A DNA stretch of 64,000 bases from JASTVH01 sp042862465 (GCA_042862465.1 JASTVH010000013.1:1-64000); one strand, 5' to 3'; shown: positions 26,143 to 35,880, numbered from the stretch's first letter. The notes: generated from the sequence alone by a model not told the origin. Made by a program: numbers and translations.

Positions 26143-29100
26143 TCAGGATTGATCCCAATCTTCATCGTTGCGCGACCGGGGCGCCGGAGGCAGTGGCTTA
26201 CCCGTCGTCTTCAGTGGCTGCCAGCCACCACCTTCTGTCAGTTGCCGCCAACCCCAGCGCAGCCAGTCTACCACGGCAACCGCCAGCCACAGGGACCACA
26301 GCAGCATGGCCAGACGATAGCCCCACAGGGGCAGCGACCAGATGTGGACCGTGGGCACCGCGCCGCTCGCCGCCTGATCCAGATACCAGTTGAGATGGGA
26401 GGCACTGGATCCATTGCCGGTCACCCACATGGCCGGTTCCGCCAGCAAGCCATAGGGAACGCTGACCAGCAAGGCGATGAAACTGATTAAAGTCAGCGCA
26501 ACCAGTCCCACCTGCCGCAGGTTGAACCACCGCGCCTCCGTGATAGCCCGCTGCGAGCGGTCGGCCATGGCGTAGAACCACGCCACGATGAGCACCGCAC
26601 TCCAGGGATTGGCCAGGCTCAGGCCAAGACCCAGCAGCAACCACTGGCCGAAGCCCAGCGGATTGCGCTCATGACGCCCCAGTGCCGCAGCGAGGATCAG
26701 CAGCAAGGGCAGTATCGACCAGTACAATACAGCCGGGCCAATGCCCGTGCTGGCCGCATAGAGCAGCCAACGGTCCCGGGGCAAGGCAACCTGCTGCGTG
26801 ACATTGGTCACCGGCCAGGGAAGCACCAGCTGGGGGCTCTGCCACGCCCATTCCAACGCCCAGGGGCCCTCCACCCCCAGTTCGATGTGATGCAAACCGG
26901 CATCCAGGGCCACGTCCAGCGTATTGGCATCGTCCAGCAGCGGGCGCGACTCACCATCGACCCGCACCGACTTGAGAGCCATGCGCTCGGGCAGCTGCCA
27001 CTGCAGACGGTCGGCGATGGATGTTCGCACCGCGAGCTCGTATTGGCCCTGATAGAGTGTGCCCCCCGGCTGGTGATTCAGGCCCAGACGTTCGACGGTC
27101 AGGGTTCGGCCCGGTACAGCCTCCGGGCGGGAGATGGACAGCAACAGGGATTCGCCGGCGCGGGGATGCCAGGTGGGCCGCCAGTAGCCATCGCCCCCCC
27201 GGCGCTGAACCGGCGGCAGCAGACTCGATTCCACGTGCCACTGGGGCCCTGCGGCCAGGGTCCAGATTTCGGTGGCATTTTCTTCGGCCGCGGCCGTCAG
27301 ACTGAGCTGGTCCACAGGCTTGATGAAACCCTGCCAACGAACGGATTGGCGATTGGCCGGGATCACAACCTGCACCTGATCCCCGCTGACTTCCATCGCG
27401 CCACTGGTCACCGATTCCCCGGGAAGCAGCGGCAACGACACTTCCACCGGCCCCTTGTCCGGGGCGACACGGGAAACCACCGTCTCCACCTGCCAGCGAT
27501 TGCCCAGCGTCAGGGTTCGGGCCACTTCCACAAATGGAGGCGGCGGTTCGGCAAAGAGAGAGGAGCGACTTTCCGCCCGCCGTTCACTGACCTGTTGGCG
27601 CTCGAACCGCAACGTCTCCGACGCCGGCGCGCCGCGCACCAGGCCAAACACGTTCCAGTCTTCAAGCTTGATGTTAAAACGATGGGACGGTGTCGGGAAC
27701 CGCACCGCCAGCTGATCCTGTTCCCGCACATCGCTCTCCAGCACCACCTCGTGGTTGCCAGGTGCCAGGCTCAGGGCGAGAAAACCGTTGTCATTGAACT
27801 GCAGGCGATCTGTTTCCTCGCCATCCACCACCACGGAAGTGGGACGCCAGGCATCACGATGGGCGGGCAGCGTGACCACGGCAGGTTCCACCAGGCTGAA
27901 TTGCTGGGTAAGCGTCAGCCCGTAGCCATCCAGCACCAACAGCGTGCGCCGTTCACTGGCACAGTCCGGTGCGCAGTCCGGCGGTGCGACCAGACGCGCC
28001 TTGAGTTCATCCAGCAACTGTGGTGAAGGAATGTCCTCAGCACTGGCCGGCGTGGGGAGGCCCATACCGGCTCCCAGCACGAGCAGTACCAACAGGCTCA
28101 CCGCCAATTCGGAACCGCCCTCACCATCGCTTTTATTATCGGAGTCATCCTCACCGCGATCGCGACCACGACCGAGGAAACAGCGCACGGTGAGCAGGCC
28201 AATCAGGGCGATCGCCAGCAGGCGCAAAGCACTCACGGCAACCGGCGGTAACAGCCACAGGGACACGCGGCTGGTGGCCTCCACTGGCCCGCCCCAGCTC
28301 AGTTGGGCCGTCTCCCAGTGCCATTCAGGCAACCCCGAGCCCGTTTGGATATGGGCATCCGGGTCCCAGTCAGGCAGCGGACTGGGCTGACTGGCGGACA
28401 GCTCCCGTGCAGGCGCTTCGGCCTTACTCATCATCCGGTCAGCCAGCTTTAACCCGGAGGGTGCCGCTTCCTGCATAACAACCGGCGACGACACCGGCCC
28501 ACCCTGTGTCATCTCGCCCTCGTGGGCCAGTTGCGGGTAGATCGCTATCCGCAGCTGGAAGGCCATGACCGCCAAACCAGCGACCGCAAAGGCAATCAGA
28601 CCACCGCCCCGCAACACGGCGACCACCTTTTGCAGCCTTCCTTCGCCAATGTTCCGCCACAACGCCGTTAGCAACACCACCAGGAGGAGCAGCCAGACCA
28701 ACCCGGCATGTTCCTGATACAGCAGGAGCCCGAAAACCAGGGCGGCCAGTGCCCACTTCCAGCCAAACGTCCGCCCGCAGGCAACCGCAACCAACAGCAC
28801 CAGGAACAGGTTCCAGATGCTCCACTGGGACAGCCAGCTCCCGGATACCCGATCGGCCCCCTCCGTAGCCAGCAGACGCCAGCCGGGCGGCAGGTTGAAC
28901 GTCCACTGCACCGCATTCACGGTGTGCAGCCATCCGGTCACAGGCAGCTGCAAGGGCCAGGTTCCGTCGTCGGCCACCACCTCTGCGGTGGTCTCGATGT
29001 TGACCCGCTCGGGACGCACCTCGACACCGGTGGATTCCCGTTCCGGCAACCGCGTAATCATTGCCGGCTCTCCGTTGACGGCCACGCGCCCCAACAGGGG

Positions 29101-30294
29101 CCGCTTCAGGGCCTCAAGCCGGCTTTGGTCCTGCATCTGGCCGCGAATCCGGTCGCGGATGCGCGCACCCTCTCCCGCAAAATCGAGCCACAGTTCCCGC
29201 TGCAACCGGAGTTCGGCCGGCTTCGGATTCCCCACCCCGCGCTGAAGCTCATGCAGCCCCAGCCGATCGCCATCACCCAGCCCAAAAACGGGCAAATGGC
29301 GCCATTCACCGGGTATTGGAACCTGCCCCGGCTCAACCCTTGGAGCGCCTCCAATCTCGACCTGGCGCAGCTCGGGTCTCTCGCGGAAGGCCCAGAATTC
29401 CTGTTGAGGCCAGCCCCCCGCTTGCGGGTCCGGCCCCGGTTCCGCATCCCTGGAAACCGCCCGCGCGGTGAAGCTGATCGTCCACTGACCCGGCCGCAAC
29501 TGCACCCGAAGCATGCCATCGTCGCCAAGTCGCGCCGGGAGCGGTGTCTCAAAAGCCAGCAACCGGAAACCTTCGGGCAGTGCACGGCCCAGGCTCACCT
29601 CGCGGGCATCGCCGGAAACCTTGAGGGACACGCGCGTTTCCAGCCGCTGCGGGATGCGATCGTCCAGCAGGCGGGCCACGGTCACCTCCAGAGCGCGGGG
29701 CTGCGTTTCGAGACCGCTGGGTTGCGCCTGGTTGGTCAGTTGCAGGCGGTAGCGCTCGTCAATAACCGGCGGCCCCTGGGCATCTTCCACCTCGATCAGG
29801 CCCACACGATAAGGCAATTGGATCGACGTGGGGCGTTGTTGCCATTCGATCATCCCCTGTATCTCGTGCGTTCCCTGACTCAGTTGGACGTGAGGCACGC
29901 CCTTGCGATCGATCACGGCCGCATCCCGGCCATCGACACGAACCTCCTCCGGCCAGGAACCGCTTTCGCCGGGCAGCGGTACCCAGGCCTGATCGTACAG
30001 CGTCCAGCTTTGCCGGAAGCGCACGCGCTGATCACCCTCGCTCAGATGCAGACGCCCCGGCCAGGCGCAGAAGAAGGCCGCAGTTTCATCCATGGTCCGG
30101 GGACATGCCAGCTGGCCCTGGTCCGGCAGCACCCAGTTGACCCAGGGGGACAGCTGGGGCGGGATATCCTGCTCGCGAAGCGCCGCACGGGCTTCGGGTA
30201 TCAGCATGAGGAATATGAGAAAGAGGGTGGACAGCAACGTCAGGCAATGACCAGATGAACGGCAATAGACTTCCATGTGCCTGATTTGGATCAT
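26143..30294 (-). CDS. Giant (1383-residue) membrane/periplasmic protein of unknown function with internal duplication
   Basis: No family with known function was recognised. A leader (residues 17-38) is followed by a beta-rich periplasmic region to about 480, then helices at about 494-548 and 565-583, a Pro-rich loop, a helix at 676-704 and a second leader-like helix at 729-748 ending in PASAED. A second periplasmic region runs to about 1175, then four helices (about 1184-1345). The two periplasmic regions look related: each begins with two nearby cysteines and later has a VDG...G-H motif (116-148 and 819-851), with a third copy at 1109-1138. This suggests fusion of two ancestral copies. A GGAAG site precedes the ATG. 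It is followed by the M18 aminopeptidase gene. Confidence 0.85.
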   Translation of the reverse strand: MIQIRHMEVYCRSSGHCLTLLSTLFLIFLMLIPEARAALREQDIPPQLSPWVNWVLPDQGQLACPRTMDETAAFFCAWPGRLHLSEGDQRVRFRQSWTLYDQAWVPLPGESGSWPEEVRVDGRDAAVIDRKGVPHVQLSQGTHEIQGMIEWQQRPTSIQLPYRVGLIEVEDAQGPPVIDERYRLQLTNQAQPSGLETQPRALEVTVARLLDDRIPQRLETRVSLKVSGDAREVSLGRALPEGFRLLAFETPLPARLGDDGMLRVQLRPGQWTISFTARAVSRDAEPGPDPQAGGWPQQEFWAFRERPELRQVEIGGAPRVEPGQVPIPGEWRHLPVFGLGDGDRLGLHELQRGVGNPKPAELRLQRELWLDFAGEGARIRDRIRGQMQDQSRLEALKRPLLGRVAVNGEPAMITRLPERESTGVEVRPERVNIETTAEVVADDGTWPLQLPVTGWLHTVNAVQWTFNLPPGWRLLATEGADRVSGSWLSQWSIWNLFLVLLVAVACGRTFGWKWALAALVFGLLLYQEHAGLVWLLLLVVLLTALWRNIGEGRLQKVVAVLRGGGLIAFAVAGLAVMAFQLRIAIYPQLAHEGEMTQGGPVSSPVVMQEAAPSGLKLADRMMSKAEAPARELSASQPSPLPDWDPDAHIQTGSGLPEWHWETAQLSWGGPVEATSRVSLWLLPPVAVSALRLLAIALIGLLTVRCFLGRGRDRGEDDSDNKSDGEGGSELAVSLLVLLVLGAGMGLPTPASAEDIPSPQLLDELKARLVAPPDCAPDCASERRTLLVLDGYGLTLTQQFSLVEPAVVTLPAHRDAWRPTSVVVDGEETDRLQFNDNGFLALSLAPGNHEVVLESDVREQDQLAVRFPTPSHRFNIKLEDWNVFGLVRGAPASETLRFERQQVSERRAESRSSLFAEPPPPFVEVARTLTLGNRWQVETVVSRVAPDKGPVEVSLPLLPGESVTSGAMEVSGDQVQVVIPANRQSVRWQGFIKPVDQLSLTAAAEENATEIWTLAAGPQWHVESSLLPPVQRRGGDGYWRPTWHPRAGESLLLSISRPEAVPGRTLTVERLGLNHQPGGTLYQGQYELAVRTSIADRLQWQLPERMALKSVRVDGESRPLLDDANTLDVALDAGLHHIELGVEGPWALEWAWQSPQLVLPWPVTNVTQQVALPRDRWLLYAASTGIGPAVLYWSILPLLLILAAALGRHERNPLGFGQWLLLGLGLSLANPWSAVLIVAWFYAMADRSQRAITEARWFNLRQVGLVALTLISFIALLVSVPYGLLAEPAMWVTGNGSSASHLNWYLDQAASGAVPTVHIWSLPLWGYRLAMLLWSLWLAVAVVDWLRWGWRQLTEGGGWQPLKTTGKPLPPAPRSRNDEDWDQS

Positions 30295-30444
30295 GGTTTT
30301 TCTTCCGGGTCGTCGTTGTTATTGGGAGGCGAGACAATGGTGATCAGGATAGCCGGTCACCGGTCAGGCAACAACGCCTCCCTGGCGCGAGTTCGCCACG
30401 AACTTTAGAATGACATCCCACCGACCGACCAACAGGACCTGTCG

Positions 30445-30918
30445 ATGCGCTTGCCCCAGTTTGTGGATATCGAATACCTGGAAATCGAGAACTGCCTGAT
30501 CCCCACCGGCCTGGCCTGGAGCCTGGACGATGGACGCATCAAATACGTGGTACTGATGCCGGATGACAGCTGGCTGCCGGAAGATCCCGACGAACTATGG
30601 GTAGACCTGGACTACTATGCCGAACAGGGCGTTCCGGCCCTGGATGCTATCCAGGAACTGGCCGAGGACGCCGGCGGCTCAACCATTTTCCACGATGCCC
30701 TGGATCCGGATGAACAGCTTCTGGAAAAACTGTTCGAGACCTTTCGGCAGGACCCGCCGTTCGAGCTGGCCGGGATCGCCGAACTGCTCAAGGAGGACGC
30801 TGCCGTGTTGGAGCAGCGGCGGCAGGACATACTGAACGAACAGGGCCTGGCACCCGAAAGTGCCGAAAGCACCGTGTACTCGCTGTTGCTGTTGGCCCGG
30901 GAGCACGACGCCCTGTAA
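30445..30918 (+). CDS. Conserved-type hypothetical protein, acidic, 157 residues
   Basis: The product is a small acidic protein with no signal peptide or membrane helix. It is rich in Asp, Glu and Leu, begins MRLPQFVDIEYLEIENC and is probably alpha-helical over its second half (LLEKLFETFRQDPPFELAGIAELL is compatible with helices). I do not recognise a family. Coding is supported by strong third-position GC bias, clean start after AGGACCTG-like ribosome site and lack of a better frame. It is divergent from the giant membrane-protein gene with 150 bases between starts. It could be a cytoplasmic partner, but nothing shows this. Confidence 0.72.
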   Translation: MRLPQFVDIEYLEIENCLIPTGLAWSLDDGRIKYVVLMPDDSWLPEDPDELWVDLDYYAEQGVPALDAIQELAEDAGGSTIFHDALDPDEQLLEKLFETFRQDPPFELAGIAELLKEDAAVLEQRRQDILNEQGLAPESAESTVYSLLLLAREHDAL

Positions 30919-31182
30919 CCCGTCAGATACGCGACTAACGATTGTAAACCCCGGATTACCCGATATTTCCGGCGTTTTGGGGCCTCCCTCCCATTTTGTC
31001 CGGGGATTTGTGACCGGCTTCGATGACAGCGGTCGCCCATCCGGGCACAATCGCCGGTTCCAGGGACTTGTTCAGAGGTTCCCGACCAACAATAAGAACG
31101 ACAAGAAAAACGAGAATTCAAGATCCGGGACGTTTGGTGGACGTCCGCCTCACCTCCAGATGCAAGGGAAGACAAGTTTATT

Positions 31183-31842
31183 ATGCGACGTACCCTGTGC
31201 CGAGCCGGCCTCGCCCTGCTCCTGATTTTTGCCACATCTGTGTTGCATGCCGCCCCCCAAGAACAGGCCGCCCAGGGAACAGCCCCGGACAAGGTCGAAG
31301 GCAAAGAAGGCCTGGACTATATCGGCCTGACCCTGACCCGCCTGGATCACCGCTCCCTGGGGGATGGCAACCTAAGCTCCCAAACCCTGGCCTCGCAGCT
31401 GATCCTCGGGACCTACCTCACCGATCTGTTCACGGTGGAAGGCCGATTGGGCGGTGGCTGGAATGAAGACAATCCCTATCCCTGGCTGGATGTGGGCATC
31501 AAGTATTTCGCCAGCTGGTACATCGGTATCAATTATTCCTGGACGCCCTGGTCCAGTGTTTACGCCAAGTACGGCTTCTCCTCGGTCCATGGCAACGCCG
31601 ACAAGCGTGATCCGCGGGACTACGGCCTGGACAAGGCTGCGGCCAATGCCGCCAATAACGATATCGAAGAGATCGATGGCGACTTCCTTTCCAGCTCCTT
31701 CAGTGTCAGCTGGCTCGCCGGCGTGGATATGGCGGTCACCGACAACACTTACGCGATATTCGAAGTGGGGCGACTGCATGCGGACACCACGACCGATATC
31801 AAGACGTTCCAGTACAGCCTGGGCGTGCGCTACGATTTCTGA
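31183..31842 (+). CDS. Outer-membrane beta-barrel protein (OmpA/OmpW-like porin fold)
   Basis: The 219-residue protein has a signal peptide (LALLLIFATSVLHA) and a sequence of alternating aromatic/polar strands (GLTLTRLDHR, SQLILGTYLTD, VEGRLGGGWN, IGINYSWTPW, VYAKYGFSSV, FSVSWLAGVDMA, AIFEVGRL, YSLGVRYDF). It ends in Phe, the usual outer-membrane sorting signal. This fits an eight-stranded beta-barrel in the outer membrane. Function is unknown; such barrels act as adhesins, small channels or structural proteins. It is followed after 41 bases by the convergent rlmKL gene. Confidence 0.82.
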   Translation: MRRTLCRAGLALLLIFATSVLHAAPQEQAAQGTAPDKVEGKEGLDYIGLTLTRLDHRSLGDGNLSSQTLASQLILGTYLTDLFTVEGRLGGGWNEDNPYPWLDVGIKYFASWYIGINYSWTPWSSVYAKYGFSSVHGNADKRDPRDYGLDKAAANAANNDIEEIDGDFLSSSFSVSWLAGVDMAVTDNTYAIFEVGRLHADTTTDIKTFQYSLGVRYDF

Positions 31843-31883
31843 TCTGCCGGGCGCCCTCGCAAGGACGCCCCGCCCTGCTACAC

Positions 31884-34040
31884 TCATCCCCGGTGCCGGA
31901 TGCGCCAACACTGGTGAATACGGGGATTACGGGCAAAGTCCCGGTCAATGGTCTGCCGCGTAATATCTCTCACATCCCAACGCTCGGCCACCGCTTCGTC
32001 CAGCTTGAATTTGCGGAAATTGGTCGAGAAGATCAATTCCCCTTCCTTGGCCAAACGCTTCATCGCACCCGCAATCAGCGCCCCGTGATCGCGCTGGATA
32101 TCCAACACATCGGCCATGCGCTTGGAGTTTGAAAAGGTCGGCGGGTCCATGAAAATCAGATCGAACTCGTCCTCTGGTTTCTCGGCCAGCCACTGCGTGC
32201 AGTTGACTTGGGCAAACCGGTGCCAGGGTCCCTCCAACCCGTTGAGCTTCAGGTTTTCTTGGGCCCATTTGAGGTAGGTGGCGGACATGTCGAGACTCAG
32301 GCTGCTGGCCGCCCCCCCACTTACTGCATGGACCGTCGCCGCGCCGGTATAACAAAACAGGTTGAGAAAGCGCTTGCCACGGGCATGCTCGGCCATCCAT
32401 AAGCGGATGGGCCGGTGATCTAGAAAAAGCCCGGTATCGAGATAGTCCACCAGATTGACATACAGCCGGCACTGGCCCTCATTGACGATCAGGCGCTGCT
32501 GCTGACTGTCCTGCTTCTCGTATTGCTGTGTCCCGAACTGGCGACGACGCTGCTTCAGCACGATGCGCTCAGCCGGCACCTCCAGGGCTTCCGGCAGGAC
32601 CGCCAGGGCTTCTTCCAGGCGAGCCTGGGCGGCCTTCTCATCCACAGAGGCCGGCGCCCGGTATTCCTGCACATGCACCCAGTCACCATAAACATCCACT
32701 GCCAGGGCGAACTCGGGCATGTCGGCGTCATAGAGCCGATAGCACTCGATCGCGTTTTTCCGTACCCAGCCTTTCAGGGCCTTGAGGTTTTTGCGCAGCC
32801 GATTGGCGAACATTCGAGCCCGCTCGGGATTATCAATCCGGGCCCGAGGCCGCTTGGGGGCATCGGCACTGCGTACCGGCTTGAAATGCTCCTGGCGCAC
32901 ATCGAATAACAACAGTTTGCCGGGCAGACTGCCGTTGTAGAGCGGATACTGGCGGTGACTGTGCAGCCCCAGGGCATGCCCGAATTGAGGAACCGCCGTA
33001 AATACCGCCAGCTGCCAGCCCAGGCAGTGATTGCGGATCTGCTCGCCCAACAGTTGGTAAAGCGCTTCCAGTTCCGAACGCTCACTGAGACGCTCACCGT
33101 AGGGTGGATTGGTAATCACCAGGCCACTCGACTGCTGGGACGGGTTCTCGAAGGCGGTCAGCTCGCGGCGCTCCACATGAATGCGGTCGGCCAGCCCGGC
33201 GCGCTCAATATTACGCCAGGCCGTGGCCACCACCTGGCGGTTGCGGTCATAGCCCCAGTACCGGCTATCCGAATTGGCGCGCCCCCGCAGTGCCCGATCC
33301 TCATATTCCGCACGCACGCGCTGCCAGAGTTCGTCATCGTGGCCGGGCCATTTTTCGAAGGCGTAGCCTTCGCGCAGCAGGCCCGGCGCCATATCACAGG
33401 CCATCATGGCCGCTTCAATCAGCAAGGTGCCGGAACCGCACAGCGGATCCACAAGGTCCCCGCCCTGCGCTGCCAGCTCCGGCCAGCCGGCCCGCAGCAA
33501 CAAGGCCGCCGCCAGGTTCTCTTTCAGGGGTGCGGCACCCGCCTCTGTCCGGTATCCGCGGCGGTGCAGACTCTGGCCCGCCAGATCGATCCCCAGATCC
33601 AGACGCCCCCGGTGCAAACGGGCGTGAACATTCAGATCCGGTTGCTGGCGATCCACGGAAGGGCGGGTGCCATGCAGCTCACGCATGCGGTCAACGATGC
33701 CGTCCTTGATGCACAGGGCGCCAAACTGGGTATTGCGTATGCCGGCCCCCTGCCCGTGGAACTGAACCCGCAAGCGCCCCTCAGGTGCCAGGTGCTCCTC
33801 CCAGCTGATGCCATGGGCCAACGCGATAATATCATCCGGCGTTTCAACCCGGGCCTGGGCCAGACTGAGGATGATGCGGTTGGCGAGACGCGATGCCAGG
33901 CACACCCGATAGGCGCCTTCCAATGCCCCCTCCCCCCATACACCCGCGGGAGAGACCTTGTTCACGGTGATGCCGAATGAAACCAGCTCGTCCGCCAGCA
34001 GTTGTTCTATGCCCTTGGGGCAGGTTACAAAAAAATGCAT
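31884..34040 (-). CDS. rlmL: Bifunctional 23S rRNA methyltransferase RlmKL
   Basis: The 718-residue enzyme combines RlmL (m2G2445) and RlmK (m7G2069) modification of 23S rRNA. The N-terminal THUMP domain (residues 1-150) is followed by the RlmL methyltransferase with SAM loop VDPLCGSGTLLIEAA and catalytic NPPYGERL. The second methyltransferase has FLNLFCYTGAATVHA and MDPPTFSNSKRM. Length is close to the E. coli 702. It is divergent from rmf with a 357-base gap. The pairing of a ribosome modification enzyme with rmf is conserved in Pseudomonas-like genomes. Confidence 0.95.
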   Translation of the reverse strand: MHFFVTCPKGIEQLLADELVSFGITVNKVSPAGVWGEGALEGAYRVCLASRLANRIILSLAQARVETPDDIIALAHGISWEEHLAPEGRLRVQFHGQGAGIRNTQFGALCIKDGIVDRMRELHGTRPSVDRQQPDLNVHARLHRGRLDLGIDLAGQSLHRRGYRTEAGAAPLKENLAAALLLRAGWPELAAQGGDLVDPLCGSGTLLIEAAMMACDMAPGLLREGYAFEKWPGHDDELWQRVRAEYEDRALRGRANSDSRYWGYDRNRQVVATAWRNIERAGLADRIHVERRELTAFENPSQQSSGLVITNPPYGERLSERSELEALYQLLGEQIRNHCLGWQLAVFTAVPQFGHALGLHSHRQYPLYNGSLPGKLLLFDVRQEHFKPVRSADAPKRPRARIDNPERARMFANRLRKNLKALKGWVRKNAIECYRLYDADMPEFALAVDVYGDWVHVQEYRAPASVDEKAAQARLEEALAVLPEALEVPAERIVLKQRRRQFGTQQYEKQDSQQQRLIVNEGQCRLYVNLVDYLDTGLFLDHRPIRLWMAEHARGKRFLNLFCYTGAATVHAVSGGAASSLSLDMSATYLKWAQENLKLNGLEGPWHRFAQVNCTQWLAEKPEDEFDLIFMDPPTFSNSKRMADVLDIQRDHGALIAGAMKRLAKEGELIFSTNFRKFKLDEAVAERWDVRDITRQTIDRDFARNPRIHQCWRIRHRG

Positions 34041-34397
34041 TTCGGTTCCGTTCTGCCGATGTCACGTATGACGCCGTGTGCAGCCTACTTATGTCAACTC
34101 AACATAAGAAAAGCGTCATCTATATGAAATAAATTGTGTACAAGTCCAGCCCGTTTCGCTTTACTCAAAGGTGACGCGTCTATTATCCCAGGTTTTCAGG
34201 CCGAGAGCCTAAAACCGCAGGGCCCTGTTTTTGCCAGAAAATGGATCGATCCCTCTGCCGTTCGAGCGTGGGGATGAGCTGTGGAGTGTTCTGGTTTCAC
34301 GCTGACCGGCCTCTTCACTCAACCCTATAACCGATACGGCGACCGAGGTGCCTGTGCGCACACTCATGTTCAGGAACAACCATGAGGTGAAAACAGC
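34041..34397. other. Divergent control region between rlmKL and rmf, no gene
   Basis: This 357-base gap holds no convincing frame. A palindrome CTTATGT-7-ACATAAG (34088-34108) lies 48 bases upstream of rlmKL and could be an operator. An AT-rich stretch around 34115-34140 may carry promoters. A near-perfect hairpin around 34192-34219 (GGTTTTCAGGC and GCCTAAAACC) suggests a structured leader of the rmf mRNA. None of these is proven. Confidence 0.5.
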
Positions 34398-34607
34398 ATG
34401 AAGAAACAGAAAAGAGATGTCTTTGCTCGTGCCTTCAAACGGGGCTACATGGCCGGTGTCGCGGGTAAATCCAAGGATACATGCCCGGCAGAAAACCCCA
34501 CGCTTCGCCAGGAGTGGCTAAACGGTTGGCGCGAGGGCCGTACCGATCACTGGGATGGCCTGACAGGCGTATCCGGTATTCACAAGCTTCCCAATATTTC
34601 AGCGTGA
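34398..34607 (+). CDS. rmf: Ribosome modulation factor (RMF)
   Basis: RMF pairs 70S ribosomes into inactive 100S dimers in stationary phase. The 69-residue protein matches the family: KKQKRDVFARAFKRGYMAGVAGKS, and PTLRQEWLNGWREGRTDHWDG, both conserved. It is longer than the 55-residue E. coli protein by a C-terminal tail (LTGVSGIHKLPNISA). The ATG is preceded by GAGGTG-type ribosome-site sequence. It is followed by three GC-rich hairpins, and pyrD lies beyond on the opposite strand. In E. coli rmf is driven by ppGpp; regulation here is not visible. Confidence 0.95.
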   Translation: MKKQKRDVFARAFKRGYMAGVAGKSKDTCPAENPTLRQEWLNGWREGRTDHWDGLTGVSGIHKLPNISA

Positions 34608-34652
34608 TTCGATCAACAACCTGCTTGACGCACCAATTCAAGTGCTAGACCC

Positions 34653-34742
34653 GGGGTCCACTCGACCCCGCTCAAAACCAACCTAGCTTTCGCCACGGGG
34701 CTTAGTACCCCGCCCGGGCCCGCTCAGCGGGCCCTTCCTTTA
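34653..34742 (+). terminator. Triple-hairpin terminator region after rmf
   Basis: Three successive GC-rich hairpins follow rmf: GGGGTC/GACCCC (34653-34669), CGGGG/CCCCG (about 34696-34712) and GGGCCCGC/GCGGGCCC (34716-34734, loop TCA), the last followed by a short T-rich tail. The third is a good intrinsic terminator and ends 39 bases from the convergent pyrD stop. The stacked stems may also stabilise the rmf mRNA, which is long-lived in E. coli. Confidence 0.6.
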
Positions 34743-34780
34743 TCTGCCCCGGAAAAACCTCTCGCCCGAGGGGTGCGAGA

Positions 34781-35833
34781 TTATTTCCGCGCCAGCTCAA
34801 AGAGCCCGGCCCGATGGGCCGCGTCCACGGAGCGCACACATTCGTGAATCAATCGCGGGCCCCGGTAGATAAAGCCGGAATAGATCTGCACCAATGAGGC
34901 ACCCGCTCTCAGTTTCTCGACCGCATCGTTGCCACGGGTAATGCCGCCCACCCCGATGATCGGCAGTTCACCCTGCAGGTTGTCCGCCAGCTTGCGCAGG
35001 ATCTCCGTGGACGGACGCATCAGGGGCGCGCCACTCAGGCCGCCCTGCTCTTCACTGTGGCGCGCGCCCTCCACACCCACACGGGACAGTGTGGTGTTGG
35101 TGGCAATAACACCGTCCATACCAGCCTCAACCAGCGCGTCCGCCACGAAACGCAAGGCCTGTTCGTCCATATCCGGTGCGATTTTCACCGCGATGGGGAC
35201 ATAGTGCCCATGCTTGTCCGCCTCACGCTGCTGTTGTGCCTTGACCGCTTTCAGGAGGTCCTTGAGCGCATCCCCGAACTGCAGGTCGCGCAAACCGGGC
35301 GTATTGGGAGACGAAACGTTAACCGTGATGTAAGAAGCCCAGGGATAGGCGGCCGCGATGCCCTGGCAGTAATCGTCAGCGGTCTGCTCCGGGGGCGTTA
35401 CCTTGTTCTTGCCCACATTGATGCCCAAAATACCGGGCCACTGCCGACGTCGGACATTCTCGATCAGGTGCTCCAAGCCGTCGTTGTTGAAGCCCATGCG
35501 ATTGATAATGGCCTGCTGCGCCGGGAGCCGGAACAGGCGCGGACGCGGGTTTCCCGGTTGTGGTTTGGGAGTGACGGTTCCGACCTCTACGAACCCGAAG
35601 CCCAAAGCGCCCATGCCGTCGATCGCGATGCCGTTCTTGTCGAGCCCGGCCGCCAGCCCCACCGGATTGGGAAAATCCAGCCCCATGACCCGTACGCGGG
35701 TATTTTCGGGAGGCTTGGGCAGCCACTTTGTCAGGCCCCATTTCGGAGCAACCGCGAGGGCCTTCAATGTCACATCGTGGGCCGTTTCCGGCGGCAACTG
35801 AAAGAGCAGAGAGCGGGCAATATCGAACAGCAT
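34781..35833 (-). CDS. pyrD: Dihydroorotate dehydrogenase, quinone-dependent (class 2)
   Basis: PyrD oxidises dihydroorotate to orotate in pyrimidine synthesis and passes electrons to quinone at the inner membrane. The 350-residue protein has the class 2 N-terminal helical membrane-contact segment (LFDIARSLLFQLPPETAHDVT), FMN-binding PVGLAAGLDKNGIAIDGM and NRMGFNNDG, the catalytic Ser region NVSSPNTPGLRDLQ, and a C-terminal GGITRGNDAVEKLRAGASLVQIYSGFIYRGP (phosphate loop). It begins at ATG 35831-35833. Upstream lies the AT-rich region carrying three DnaA boxes. Confidence 0.95.
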   Translation of the reverse strand: MLFDIARSLLFQLPPETAHDVTLKALAVAPKWGLTKWLPKPPENTRVRVMGLDFPNPVGLAAGLDKNGIAIDGMGALGFGFVEVGTVTPKPQPGNPRPRLFRLPAQQAIINRMGFNNDGLEHLIENVRRRQWPGILGINVGKNKVTPPEQTADDYCQGIAAAYPWASYITVNVSSPNTPGLRDLQFGDALKDLLKAVKAQQQREADKHGHYVPIAVKIAPDMDEQALRFVADALVEAGMDGVIATNTTLSRVGVEGARHSEEQGGLSGAPLMRPSTEILRKLADNLQGELPIIGVGGITRGNDAVEKLRAGASLVQIYSGFIYRGPRLIHECVRSVDAAHRAGLFELARK

Positions 35834-35880
35834 GACGACCTCTTGGACAAATCAGAGCGAGATTATTCAGCAATGATTCC

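Noticed and set aside
28708..30258. A 516-codon plus-strand frame opposite the giant membrane protein
   Set aside because: The minus-strand frame has leader, membrane helices and repeats; the opposite frame is Pro/Gln/Arg/His-rich shadow sequence.
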